Origin: Erysipelotrichaceae bacterium
GTDB taxonomy: Bacteria; Bacillota_I; Bacilli_A; Erysipelotrichales; Erysipelotrichaceae
Assembly (NCBI GenBank): GCA_017432885.1
Contig: JAFRIE010000034.1
Span: forward strand, 1 to 39,401
Direction of reading: 5' to 3'
DNA length: 39,401 nt
Below, piece after piece: positions 6,807 through 14,474 of this stretch (its first letter is position 1; each line of letters begins with the position of its first letter). Under the pieces are notes generated by a model, which saw nothing but the letters and a program-made list of their open reading frames with translations, had not been told where the DNA came from and ran no database searches. The position numbers and the translations under genes are program-made.

Positions 6807-7337
6807 ATGGGAGTATATCATTTTGATCGGATCAGACCTGAATACTACGGGATGATCTTGGATTTCAGAAAAGAGATGCTGAAGGCGGGATCAAGCTTCG
6901 ACGGATGCAGCTCTTTAGAGAAATATGAAGATATTGAAAAGTGGCATCTGAACTGTCTGCTTTTTGAAAGGCCCGACAGTGTTCCGCCGGGATATTCGAT
7001 CGGTTTTGAGTATCTTTATCTGAATGATAAGGAAATCGCAGGCATGATAAATCTGCGACCGGAAGCTCTTTCTCATATCTTTCTGAAACAGTATGGAGGC
7101 CATATCGGCTACAGTGTCAGGCCTTCCCGAAGAAAGCAGAGGATCGGAACAGAAATGCTGAGGGACTTTCTTCCTGTCTGCAAAGAAGTATACCATCTGG
7201 ATAAAGTGCTGATTACCTGTCTGAAAGAAAATGAAGCTTCCAGAAGAGTTATAATAAATAACGGAGGCGTTTATGAGAACGATATCTTTTATCCGCCTGC
7301 AGATGAAACATTAGAAAGGTATTGGATCAGCTTATGA
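6807..7337 (+). CDS. GNAT family N-acetyltransferase
   Basis: A 176-residue GCN5-related acetyltransferase. The core motif A reads GGHIGYSVRPSRRKQRIGTE, with the acetyl-CoA-binding R/Q-x-x-R-x-G-like turn, followed by LITCLKENEASRRVIINNGG, the usual motif B. The substrate (protein, antibiotic or small amine) is not determined. The open frame extends upstream to 6726 through the tRNA-Trp gene and its promoter, so the ATG at 6807 is preferred; it lies six bases after TATAAT and has no ribosome binding site. The gene overlaps the glycosyltransferase gene by the sequence ATGA. Confidence 0.85.
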   Translation: MGVYHFDRIRPEYYGMILDFRKEMLKAGSSFDGCSSLEKYEDIEKWHLNCLLFERPDSVPPGYSIGFEYLYLNDKEIAGMINLRPEALSHIFLKQYGGHIGYSVRPSRRKQRIGTEMLRDFLPVCKEVYHLDKVLITCLKENEASRRVIINNGGVYENDIFYPPADETLERYWISL

Positions 7338-8491
7338 AGATCGGTGAATTCTCCGACTCTTTTCTGCCTATCATCGATGGAGTCGGAAGAGTCGTCTACA
7401 ACTACTGTGAAACGATTGCTCTGAAAGGGCATGAATGTACTGCGGTCGTACCGCTTGACAAGTTCGGTTATCGTGGCCGTTTCCCATTCGAAATCATAGA
7501 TTATTATTCGAAAAAGGTTCCTATCATGTCTTCTTACGATGCGGGCTTGCCTCCGTTCGACATTCATTACAATGCCCGGATGGATATGACTGATTTTGAC
7601 ATCGTCCATGTGCATACGCCTTTTATTGCAGGTATCGAAGGAATCAAGTACGCCAGAGATCGCAATGTTCCGATCGTCGGCACTTTCCATTCGAAATATT
7701 ACGATGATCTGCTTCAGCTTACAGGCTCCAAGCGGATAGCCGGTCTGGGAACGGATATGGTGATTGCTTTCTACAATCACTGCGACGAGGTCTGGGCGGT
7801 TTCGGAAAGCTCAGGGGAAACCTTGCGTTCTTACGGATACAAGGGACATATCGAAGTGATTCCCAACGGTATGATGGTTAAAGAGCCGGATCCGGCAAAT
7901 ATTGCTCTGGCTAAGGAACGCTTCGGCATCAACGATGATCCTTGTTTGCTTTTTGTCGGTCAGCAGAACTGGAAGAAAAACATTCTGAGAGTCCTGGAAG
8001 CGTGTAAACTGCTAAAGGACCAGGGGTATCGATTCAATCTGATCCTGGTCGGAAAAGGGCCTCACGAAGAGGAGATCAAGAAAAAGATTAAAGAGCTCGG
8101 TATCGAGGAAGAATGTCGCTGTGTAGGCCATATACTGGATGAAAAGCTTCTTTCCGGTCTGTATCAGCTGGCTGAACTCTTCGTTTTCCCTTCGCTTTAC
8201 GACAATGCACCGATGGTAGTTCGGGAAGCGGCCAATGCCGGAACGCCTTCGGTTACGATCAAGGGATCCAGTTCGGCGGAAATCATGGAAGATGGCGTCA
8301 ATGGCTTCTGTTGTGAAGATAACAGCGAAAGTCTTGCCGGAGTACTTATAAATGCTTTATCCGACCTGGAAAAAACCCGAAAGATAGGTCTGAACGCCAA
8401 GAAGACGATCCCGGTTTCATGGGATAAGATCATCGATAAAGTCCTGGATCGATATCAGTACTTGATCGATGAACATCATAAACTCCTGTAA
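7334..8491 (+). CDS. GT4-type glycosyltransferase, probably glycolipid synthesis
   Basis: A 385-residue retaining glycosyltransferase with a GT-B fold. The N-terminal acceptor domain has DFDIVHVHTPFIAG and the GTFHSKYYDDL segment seen in enzymes that glycosylate diacylglycerol; the C-terminal donor domain has FVGQQNWKKNILRVLEA and VFPSLYDNAPMVVREA. The donor-binding EX7E motif appears as D290-X7-E298. A diacylglycerol glucosyltransferase role is a reasonable inference, but other lipid or polysaccharide acceptors remain possible. The ATG at 7334 overlaps the acetyltransferase stop (ATGA), which is preferred over TTG at 7322. Confidence 0.85.
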   Translation: MKIGEFSDSFLPIIDGVGRVVYNYCETIALKGHECTAVVPLDKFGYRGRFPFEIIDYYSKKVPIMSSYDAGLPPFDIHYNARMDMTDFDIVHVHTPFIAGIEGIKYARDRNVPIVGTFHSKYYDDLLQLTGSKRIAGLGTDMVIAFYNHCDEVWAVSESSGETLRSYGYKGHIEVIPNGMMVKEPDPANIALAKERFGINDDPCLLFVGQQNWKKNILRVLEACKLLKDQGYRFNLILVGKGPHEEEIKKKIKELGIEEECRCVGHILDEKLLSGLYQLAELFVFPSLYDNAPMVVREAANAGTPSVTIKGSSSAEIMEDGVNGFCCEDNSESLAGVLINALSDLEKTRKIGLNAKKTIPVSWDKIIDKVLDRYQYLIDEHHKLL

Positions 8492-8503
8492 GGGAGTTTT
8501 TTA
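8480..8503 (+). terminator. Terminator of the acetyltransferase/glycosyltransferase unit
   Basis: AAACTCC (8480-8486) pairs with GGAGTTT (8493-8499), followed by T residues. The TAA stop (8489-8491) is in the loop. Confidence 0.8.
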
Positions 8504-8506
8504 CTA

Positions 8507-8515
8507 TGTTATAAT
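8507..8515 (+). promoter_or_regulatory. Extended -10 promoter of deoD
   Basis: TGTTATAAT predicts a start near 8522 and a leader of about 30 bases containing AGGAGG (8540-8545) before the deoD ATG. This is a conventional arrangement, in contrast to the leaderless-type genes nearby. Confidence 0.6.
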
Positions 8516-8552
8516 TTTATTAATCAAGTATTCATTAATAGGAGGATGAATC

Positions 8553-9272
8553 ATGGCTACACCACATAATCAGGCACAGATGGGAGAGATCGCAAAGACC
8601 GTTTTAATGCCGGGAGATCCGCTTCGTGCCCAGTTCATTGCGGAGACTTTTTTAGAGAACCCTGTACAGTTTAACTCTGTCAGAAATATGTTTGGATATA
8701 CGGGAACCTATAAGGGCAAGAAAGTATCAGTTATGGGATCAGGCATGGGTATTCCTTCCATCAGCCTTTACGCCTATGAGCTCTACAAGTTCTATGGTGT
8801 TGAAAGTATCATCCGGATCGGATCCTGCGGCGCTTATACGGAAGATATGCAGGTATTTGACACGATCCTGGCAACAGGGGCATATTCCGAATCGACTTAT
8901 GCTAAAAGCATGATCGGTGATACGGAAATGATCCAGAGACCAAGCGAGGAACTCAACGACAGGCTGAGAGAAGCGGCTGAAAAACTGCAGATCAAAATGC
9001 ATGAAGGACTGATCTGGTCTTCCGATGTATTCTATTATGATGAAAGTGTCCTGGGAAAAGCCTTGGAGACGGCGATGAAATATAAACTGCTTGCAGCGGA
9101 AATGGAGTCTTTCGGTCTGTTCGCGACAGCCAAGGCTTTAGGTAAAAAAGCAGCCTGTATCTTAACGGTATCGGATAATATCGTATCTCATGTCGAGACG
9201 ACTGCCGAAGAAAGAAGAAGCTGCCTTACGAATATGATCAAGATCGCGCTGGAATCGACAGAGGCAGAATAG
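8553..9272 (+). CDS. deoD: Purine-nucleoside phosphorylase, DeoD type
   Basis: A 239-residue hexameric-class enzyme that phosphorolyses purine (deoxy)ribonucleosides to base and (deoxy)ribose 1-phosphate. It is very close to the family consensus: MATPHN at the start, VLMPGDPLRA for phosphate, GSGMGIPS, RIGSCGAY, and the nucleoside-binding AEMESFGLFA and TVSDNI segments. Start and length are as expected, with a strong ribosome binding site. It leads a three-gene unit with a ribokinase-type kinase and an M19 dipeptidase; salvage of nucleosides plus capture of the released sugar is the likely theme. Confidence 0.96.
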   Translation: MATPHNQAQMGEIAKTVLMPGDPLRAQFIAETFLENPVQFNSVRNMFGYTGTYKGKKVSVMGSGMGIPSISLYAYELYKFYGVESIIRIGSCGAYTEDMQVFDTILATGAYSESTYAKSMIGDTEMIQRPSEELNDRLREAAEKLQIKMHEGLIWSSDVFYYDESVLGKALETAMKYKLLAAEMESFGLFATAKALGKKAACILTVSDNIVSHVETTAEERRSCLTNMIKIALESTEAE

Positions 9273-9273
9273 A

Positions 9274-10149
9274 ATGAAAGTACTGAATTTTGGATCACTG
9301 AACTATGACCATGTCTATGAAATGGATCATTTTACGGAACCTAAAGAAACACAGTCTTCTTTATCCTATGGACGTAATTACGGGGGAAAAGGCTTAAACC
9401 AGTCTATCGCATTAGCCAAAGCGGGTCTTGAAGTCTATCATGCCGGAAGAGTAGGAAACGACGGACAGGATTTTATCGATTATCTGAATCGTTACGGCGT
9501 CCATACAGATTACCTGATGAAGGACAATGACCAGGCAACAGGTCATGCGATCATTGAAGTCTGCAAAGGACAAAACAGGATCATTCTTCATGGAGGAGCG
9601 AATCAGGCAATCGACGAAAAGCAGATCGACAGCGTTCTGACGCACTTCGGTAACGAAGACGTGCTTTTGATTCAGAATGAGATCTCATCGATGACCTATC
9701 TGATCAACAAGGCATTTGAAAAGGGAATGAAGATCGTCTTCAATACAGCGCCGATGGATGAGAAAGTATTTTCTTATCCTTTGGACAGAATCAGCATTTT
9801 TATCGTAAACGAAATAGAAGGCGCCGGTCTTGCCAAGGTTGAATCCAGGGATCTGGATGAGATCATTAAAGGATTACGTAGCGTCTATCCAAACAAAGAG
9901 ATCGTCATGACGGCAGGGGAAGAGGGTTCCTACTACATGTATCAGGATACTCTGATTCATCAGGATGCCTATCCGGTAGAAGCCGTTGATACGACAGCCG
10001 CCGGAGACACCTTTACCGGTTTCTTCCTGGCGTCGATGCTGAAAGACGGAAACGTAGCGGCCGCCCTGGATCTTGCTTCCAGAGCCGCCAGCATTACCGT
10101 TCAGGGGAAAGGAGCAGCCCAGTCGATTCCTGATATTTCCCAGTTATGA
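9274..10149 (+). CDS. rbsK: PfkB-family carbohydrate kinase, ribokinase-like
   Basis: A 291-residue PfkB-family sugar kinase. The N-terminal substrate segment is LNFGSLNYDHVY with YGGKGLNQSIALAKAG; the C-terminal ATP/anion-hole motif is VDTTAAGDTFTGFF, with Asp of GD as catalytic base. Ribokinase is the best family match; deoxyribokinase or another sugar kinase would also suit a gene one base downstream of deoD. GAGG before the ATG serves as ribosome binding site. Its stop overlaps the start of the dipeptidase (ATGA). Confidence 0.82.
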   Translation: MKVLNFGSLNYDHVYEMDHFTEPKETQSSLSYGRNYGGKGLNQSIALAKAGLEVYHAGRVGNDGQDFIDYLNRYGVHTDYLMKDNDQATGHAIIEVCKGQNRIILHGGANQAIDEKQIDSVLTHFGNEDVLLIQNEISSMTYLINKAFEKGMKIVFNTAPMDEKVFSYPLDRISIFIVNEIEGAGLAKVESRDLDEIIKGLRSVYPNKEIVMTAGEEGSYYMYQDTLIHQDAYPVEAVDTTAAGDTFTGFFLASMLKDGNVAAALDLASRAASITVQGKGAAQSIPDISQL

Positions 10150-11099
10150 AATATGCGGATATGCACTGCGATACAGTGACCAGACTGTACCGTAAACACA
10201 AAGATCTTCTTCAGAATGATTGCCATATTGATATCAGTAAAATGCAGCAGGGTCAATGCCTGCTGCAGAATTTTGCTGTCTTTACTAAGATCGATGTTCA
10301 GGATTCTTCTTTTACCAGAGGAGCCATAGATTACTATTATGACCAGCTGGAAAAAAACAAGAACACGATCCGTCCGGTATTTCGTTATGAAGATATTCTG
10401 GAGAATGAAAGAAACGGATGTATCAGTGCCGTACTGACCCTGGAGGACGGGTCTGTCATCGACAACGATCTGGAGAATCTGAACAGATATTACGACCTAG
10501 GCGTGAGAATGATCGGCCTGACCTGGAATTTTCCTAACGGGATCGGATATCCGAATATGGATGGCAGAACGCCATCCCTGTATACGACTGATAACGAACG
10601 AGGCCTGACTCCATTCGGGATCGAATATGTGAAAAGGATGGAAGAGTTGGGAATTGTCGTTGATGTATCCCATCTGTCGGATAAAGGTTTCTACGATGTT
10701 CTGGAACACACAAGCAAGCCGTTCGTTGCTTCGCATTCCAATGCCCGAAGCATATGCGGCGTTGCCCGGAATCTTAGTGATGAGATGATCAGAAAACTCT
10801 CCGAAAGAGGAGGAGTCATGGGATTAAACTACTGTTCTTCATTTATAGAGGATCATAATGAAAAGATGACGATGATCAAGGATATGGTCAGACATATCAG
10901 GCATATTGTGGAAGTCGGCGGAATAGACTGTATCGGATTGGGCTCCGACTTCGATGGCATCGACAATGATTTGGAGATGAAAGACGCTTCAGGAATGCAG
11001 CTGCTGCATGAGGCATTAAAGGAACATTACAGCGAAGAAGAACGGGAAAAGATTTTCCACAGGAATGTTCTAAGAGTATACAAGGAAGTATGGAAATAA
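10146..11099 (+). CDS. Membrane dipeptidase (peptidase M19, renal dipeptidase family)
   Basis: A 317-residue zinc dipeptidase of family M19 (amidohydrolase-like barrel). Metal ligands are visible as H7-x-D9 at the start, a Glu in LTLEDG, and His residues in VDVSHLSDKG and ASHSNARS; GIGLGSDFDG-like IGLGSDFDGID carries the late Asp. No signal peptide or anchor is seen, so it should be cytosolic. It is translationally coupled to rbsK, although dipeptide hydrolysis has no obvious link to nucleoside salvage. Confidence 0.9.
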   Translation: MKYADMHCDTVTRLYRKHKDLLQNDCHIDISKMQQGQCLLQNFAVFTKIDVQDSSFTRGAIDYYYDQLEKNKNTIRPVFRYEDILENERNGCISAVLTLEDGSVIDNDLENLNRYYDLGVRMIGLTWNFPNGIGYPNMDGRTPSLYTTDNERGLTPFGIEYVKRMEELGIVVDVSHLSDKGFYDVLEHTSKPFVASHSNARSICGVARNLSDEMIRKLSERGGVMGLNYCSSFIEDHNEKMTMIKDMVRHIRHIVEVGGIDCIGLGSDFDGIDNDLEMKDASGMQLLHEALKEHYSEEEREKIFHRNVLRVYKEVWK

Positions 11100-11100
11100 A

Positions 11101-11124
11101 AAAGCTCAGATGATTCTGAGCTTT
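11101..11124. terminator. Shared terminator, dipeptidase and nucleotidyltransferase genes
   Basis: AAAGCTCAGA (11101-11110) pairs with TCTGAGCTTT (11115-11124) around TGAT. A-rich and T-rich flanks make it usable in both directions; the nucleotidyltransferase stop (11125-11123) overlaps its right arm. Confidence 0.85.
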
Positions 11125-12040
11125 ATTCTTTAAACAGTTCGTCCGGATAAGTTCCGTCATCCTTTAACGACTGAATCTTGGCTACAACGCCCGGTTTGTC
11201 TTCTTTATAGGTCACACCGAACCAGGAGTCTTCCGAGGTAAGAACTTTTACTTTGGCATCTCCCTGTTTTACCAGTAATCCGACATGATTCGGAAGCAAT
11301 GCTTCATATTTCAACGGATTGTTTTCAATTCCTTTAGGAAGTTCGTTCTTAAAGATCTCATAGAACTTGCCCATGACACTTGGAGTAAAGCCCCAGAAGT
11401 TCATGGAAACAGGAGAACCCATTTCCATCGGCAGATATTCGCCGTTTTCCTCATATAGAACACCGTCATGCGTATCGTTCCACTTGATATTCATGATTTC
11501 TCTGATGTTTGAAAGATATCCTTCTTCATCCTTCTGACAGAAGCCTCTGGTAACGGTACCGTTATCACTCAAGGTGTTTTCCACTTTATAACCGACCATG
11601 CAGTAGGTATCGTCGCTGATACCGTTATGGAAAAATTCCATTGTCTTTTCGAAGGCGTTTCTTCCATAGAAGTCATCCGCGTTACAGACGATAAACGGAT
11701 CCTCTTTCAGAATATCTCTACAGGACAGCAAAGCGTGTGTCGTCCCCCAAGGCTTGACTCTTCCTTCCGGAACGCTGATCCCTTCCGGCAGATCATTCAG
11801 ATCCTGAAAGGCATATTCCACTTCAATGAATGGTCTTACTTTCTTTACCAGTGACTCTTCAAAGATCTCCTGATGTTCTTTCTTGATGATCAGTACGACC
11901 TTCTTGAACCCGGTTTTGATCGCATCGTAGATCGTAAATTCAATGATCGGTTCATTGTGGTTGCCGACACCGTCGATCTGCTTCAGTCCGCCATATCTGG
12001 AACCCATGCCGGCTGCCAGAATTACCAATGTTTCTTTCAT
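11123..12040 (-). CDS. Sugar-phosphate nucleotidyltransferase family protein
   Basis: A 305-residue NTP_transferase-family protein (GT-A-like fold). The nucleotide-binding signature is LAAGMGSRYGGLKQID, followed by EPIIEFTIYDAIKTGF and the metal-binding CNADDFYG. These suggest transfer of a nucleotide to a sugar phosphate; neither nucleotide nor sugar can be specified. It is shorter than GlgC and lacks a left-handed beta-helix tail. I chose ATG at 12040, since GGAGG is suitably spaced; an in-frame ATG at 12055 lies upstream of that site. It diverges from glpK. Confidence 0.8.
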   Translation of the reverse strand: MKETLVILAAGMGSRYGGLKQIDGVGNHNEPIIEFTIYDAIKTGFKKVVLIIKKEHQEIFEESLVKKVRPFIEVEYAFQDLNDLPEGISVPEGRVKPWGTTHALLSCRDILKEDPFIVCNADDFYGRNAFEKTMEFFHNGISDDTYCMVGYKVENTLSDNGTVTRGFCQKDEEGYLSNIREIMNIKWNDTHDGVLYEENGEYLPMEMGSPVSMNFWGFTPSVMGKFYEIFKNELPKGIENNPLKYEALLPNHVGLLVKQGDAKVKVLTSEDSWFGVTYKEDKPGVVAKIQSLKDDGTYPDELFKE

Positions 12041-12065
12041 TATGAAATCCTCCAAACCCGTATTT

Positions 12066-12075
12066 ATTATATAAT
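12066..12075. promoter_or_regulatory. Overlapping divergent -10 elements (nucleotidyltransferase / glpK)
   Basis: The near-palindrome ATTATATAAT contains TATAAT on the minus strand (12071-12066) and TATAAT on the plus strand (12070-12075). Each lies 25 to 35 bases before its gene, and each gene has a purine-rich ribosome binding site. The two promoters would compete for polymerase. Confidence 0.5.
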
Positions 12076-12102
12076 AGTTTTAGATGAGTGAGGAGCTATA
12101 AT

Positions 12103-13572
12103 ATGGAAAAATACATCTTAGCGATTGACCAGGGTACAACGAGTACCAGGGCGATCATTTTTGACAAGGATCAGAAAGTCATTCGGGTTGCCCAGAAAGA
12201 AATCACCAATTTCTTCCCGCAGCCCGGATGGGTAGAACAGGATGCCAACGAGATCTGGCTTTCCACACTGGCGGTTATAGCCCAGGTATTTGACGGCGGT
12301 CAGATCAAACCGGACCAGATCGCTTCGATCGGCATTACCAACCAGAGAGAAACGACTGTTGTCTGGGACAAGAACACAGGTCTTCCGGTCTATCATGCGA
12401 TCGTCTGGCAGTCCCGTCAGACGTCGGATATTGTCAATAAACTGAAAGAAGAAGGGCTGGAACCTTTCATCAAGGAAAAGACCGGTTTGGTCCTGGATCC
12501 TTATTTCAGTGCATCTAAAATCAAGTGGATCCGGGATAATGTTCCGGGCGTAAAAGAGAATCCGAATCTGATTTTCGGTACGATCGACACTTTCCTGTTA
12601 TGGAAATTTACCTGCGGTGAGGTCCACGCAACGGATGTGACGAATGCTTCCAGAACTCTGCTGTTCAATATCCATACCCTGAATTGGGATGAAGAACTGC
12701 TAAAGATCTTCGACATTCCTAGAACCATGCTTCCGGAAATCAAGGCGACTTCCGGCATCTTCGGCAACATCGATCCGCGTCACTTCTTCAACCATACCTG
12801 CCCGATCAGCGCTCTGGTAGGCGACCAGCAGGCGGCACTGTTCGGTGAATCCTGTTTTGAGAAGTCCAACGTCAAGAACACGTACGGTACAGGAGGCTTT
12901 ATCCTGGCCAATACAGGCGAAGAAGCGATCATCTCCAAGTACGGTCTGCTTTCCACGGTCGCCTGGAAGATCGGCGAGGAAGTGAAGTACGCTCTGGAGG
13001 GTTCCATCTTTGTTTCAGGTTCCCTGATCCAATGGCTGAGGGATGAGATGAAATTCTTTGCTAACGCCAAGGATTCCGAGGAACTGGCTGCCAGCGTAAC
13101 GGATTCCAACGGCGTTATTGTCGTGCCGGCTTTTACCGGTTTGGGAGCTCCATACTGGAATGATAAATGCAAGGGGGCGATCTTCGGCCTTACTAGAGGA
13201 ACGGGCAGAGGACATATCGCCAGAGCTTGTATCGAAGCGATGGCCTACCAGTCGAAGGATCTGATCAAGGTCATGGAAGAAGATCTGCATGAGAAGATCG
13301 GCATGATCAAGGTCGACGGCGGTGCCAGTGTCAATAAAATGCTGGTGCAGTTCCAGTCAGATATTCTGGAGATTCCGGTCATTAAACCGCAGCTAGCAGA
13401 AACGACCGCTTTAGGTGCCGCAAGACTGGCCGGTCTGGCCGTCGGTTTCTATCAGCGTGAAGACTTTAAAGATGAGGATGCTCTGGTTTATGAGCCGCAG
13501 ATGTCGCATGAAGAAGTCGAAGAAAAATACGGCAGATGGCTCGCTGCCGTAGAAGCCACACTGAAGTTCTAA
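12103..13572 (+). CDS. glpK: Glycerol kinase
   Basis: A 489-residue FGGY-family kinase that makes glycerol 3-phosphate. The N-terminal AIDQGTTSTRAIIFD, ALVGDQQAALFGE and the C-terminal VDGGASVNKMLVQFQSD are diagnostic. His227 in IDPRHFF corresponds, by local similarity, to the His phosphorylated by HPr of the PTS in Bacillota glycerol kinases, so activity may be under PTS control. The ATG at 12103 is used because AGGAG lies seven bases upstream. No glpF or glpD is adjacent; the gene stands alone, convergent with a sirtuin gene. Confidence 0.96.
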   Translation: MEKYILAIDQGTTSTRAIIFDKDQKVIRVAQKEITNFFPQPGWVEQDANEIWLSTLAVIAQVFDGGQIKPDQIASIGITNQRETTVVWDKNTGLPVYHAIVWQSRQTSDIVNKLKEEGLEPFIKEKTGLVLDPYFSASKIKWIRDNVPGVKENPNLIFGTIDTFLLWKFTCGEVHATDVTNASRTLLFNIHTLNWDEELLKIFDIPRTMLPEIKATSGIFGNIDPRHFFNHTCPISALVGDQQAALFGESCFEKSNVKNTYGTGGFILANTGEEAIISKYGLLSTVAWKIGEEVKYALEGSIFVSGSLIQWLRDEMKFFANAKDSEELAASVTDSNGVIVVPAFTGLGAPYWNDKCKGAIFGLTRGTGRGHIARACIEAMAYQSKDLIKVMEEDLHEKIGMIKVDGGASVNKMLVQFQSDILEIPVIKPQLAETTALGAARLAGLAVGFYQREDFKDEDALVYEPQMSHEEVEEKYGRWLAAVEATLKF

Positions 13573-13573
13573 A

Positions 13574-13602
13574 AAAGATCCGGGTTAATCCCGGATCTTT
13601 AA
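13574..13602. terminator. Shared terminator of glpK and the sirtuin gene
   Basis: AAAGATCCGGG (13574-13584) pairs with CCCGGATCTTT (13590-13600), 11 base pairs. The sirtuin stop codon (13587-13585) is in the five-base loop. Confidence 0.88.
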
Positions 13603-14298
13603 TTGTTTAAAGGTTTTTACCAGATCGTCATGGATGACGATATCGCAGTTGCTGTCATAGGATGTAGCATCCCGGTTGATGATGGCCAGGTGATCTCCTG
13701 AGAAGTAGCGGATAAATCCGGCAGCCGGATAGACGACCAGGGAAGTTCCACATACGACCAGCAGATCGGCCTGAGAGATCGCTCTTAAGGCACCGTTGAT
13801 GACGTTTTCATCCAGGGCTTCTTCATAGAGAACGACATCTGGTTTGATGATGGCTCCACAGGTATCACATTTCGGAATGCCTTCCGATTTAATGATATAG
13901 GACAAATCAAAAAACTTGTGGCAATGAGTACAGTAGTTCCTTAAAACGGAACCGTGAAGTTCATAGACGTTTTTGCTTCCTGCGGCCTGATGAAGTCCGT
14001 CAATGTTTTGTGTTACGACGGATACGTCCTTGTAATCTTGGAGCCTGGCAATGAATTCATGTGCATAGTTTGGTCTGGCATCCGGATAAAGCATCTTTGT
14101 TTTGTAGAAGTCGTAGAAGTCTTCCGGGTAACGCTTAAAGAAAGTGTGTGACAGCATTTCTTCTGCCCGGTAGATGTTTTTATACAGTCCGGTCGAAGAA
14201 CGGAAGTCGGGAATTCCGGATGCGGTAGACATGCCTGCTCCGGAGAAAAAGACGATCTTTTCTGCCTGATCGATGGCATTTTGAAGTTTGTTGATCAT
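13585..14298 (-). CDS. cobB: NAD-dependent protein deacylase, sirtuin family
   Basis: A 237-residue Sir2-family enzyme. The NAD site reads GAGMSTASGIPDFRS (20-34), TQNIDGLH (96-103) holds the Asn/Asp pair, catalytic His is H115 in ELHGS, and a zinc ribbon is formed by C123, C126, C144 and C147. It should remove acetyl or related acyl groups from lysines using NAD. Convergence with glpK is suggestive of a metabolic link but proves nothing. The ATG at 14298 has no Shine-Dalgarno sequence; TAGAAT ends six bases before it. Confidence 0.92.
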   Translation of the reverse strand: MINKLQNAIDQAEKIVFFSGAGMSTASGIPDFRSSTGLYKNIYRAEEMLSHTFFKRYPEDFYDFYKTKMLYPDARPNYAHEFIARLQDYKDVSVVTQNIDGLHQAAGSKNVYELHGSVLRNYCTHCHKFFDLSYIIKSEGIPKCDTCGAIIKPDVVLYEEALDENVINGALRAISQADLLVVCGTSLVVYPAAGFIRYFSGDHLAIINRDATSYDSNCDIVIHDDLVKTFKQLKIRD

Positions 14299-14304
14299 AC
14301 TTTT

Positions 14305-14310
14305 ATTCTA
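14305..14310 (-). promoter_or_regulatory. -10 hexamer six bases before the sirtuin start
   Basis: TAGAAT (14310-14305) is followed by AAAAGT and then ATG on the minus strand. TAGGCA lies 17 bases upstream (14333-14328). The transcript would be leaderless. It is back to back with the promoter region of the FMN riboswitch transcript. Confidence 0.5.
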
Positions 14311-14356
14311 TTGTATTTTTGTGGCAATGCCTAGCGGTTTATAGTAGAATTGTGTT

Positions 14357-14473
14357 ATAGAACATCAGGGCAAGGTGTGATTCCTTGATCGGCGGTATAC
14401 CCCGCGAGCGAGAGGCAGAACCTGTGGGATTCAGGTGGCGACTGTATAGTCAGGATGAGAGAGGTTTTTTTAT
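14357..14473 (+). promoter_or_regulatory. FMN riboswitch (RFN element)
   Basis: The conserved RFN blocks appear in order: ATCAGGGCAAGGTG (14364-14377), ATCGGCGGTAT, CCCCGCGAGCG, the CCTG/CAGG arm, then GGCGACTGTATAGTCAGGATG and GAGAGAGG ending at 14464. AUAGAAC (14357-14363) can pair with the U-run at 14464-14473 to close P1. It should sense FMN and repress the riboflavin transporter gene that follows. The GAGAGAGG just before P1's 3' strand is also the only ribosome binding site for the TTG start, so control of translation is plausible. A TATAGT at 14340-14345 may be the -10. Confidence 0.93.
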
Positions 14474-14474
14474 T

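Noticed and set aside
14385..14474. A longer RibU beginning inside the FMN riboswitch
   Set aside because: The codons fall within conserved aptamer sequence, and the peptide is not part of the S-component fold.
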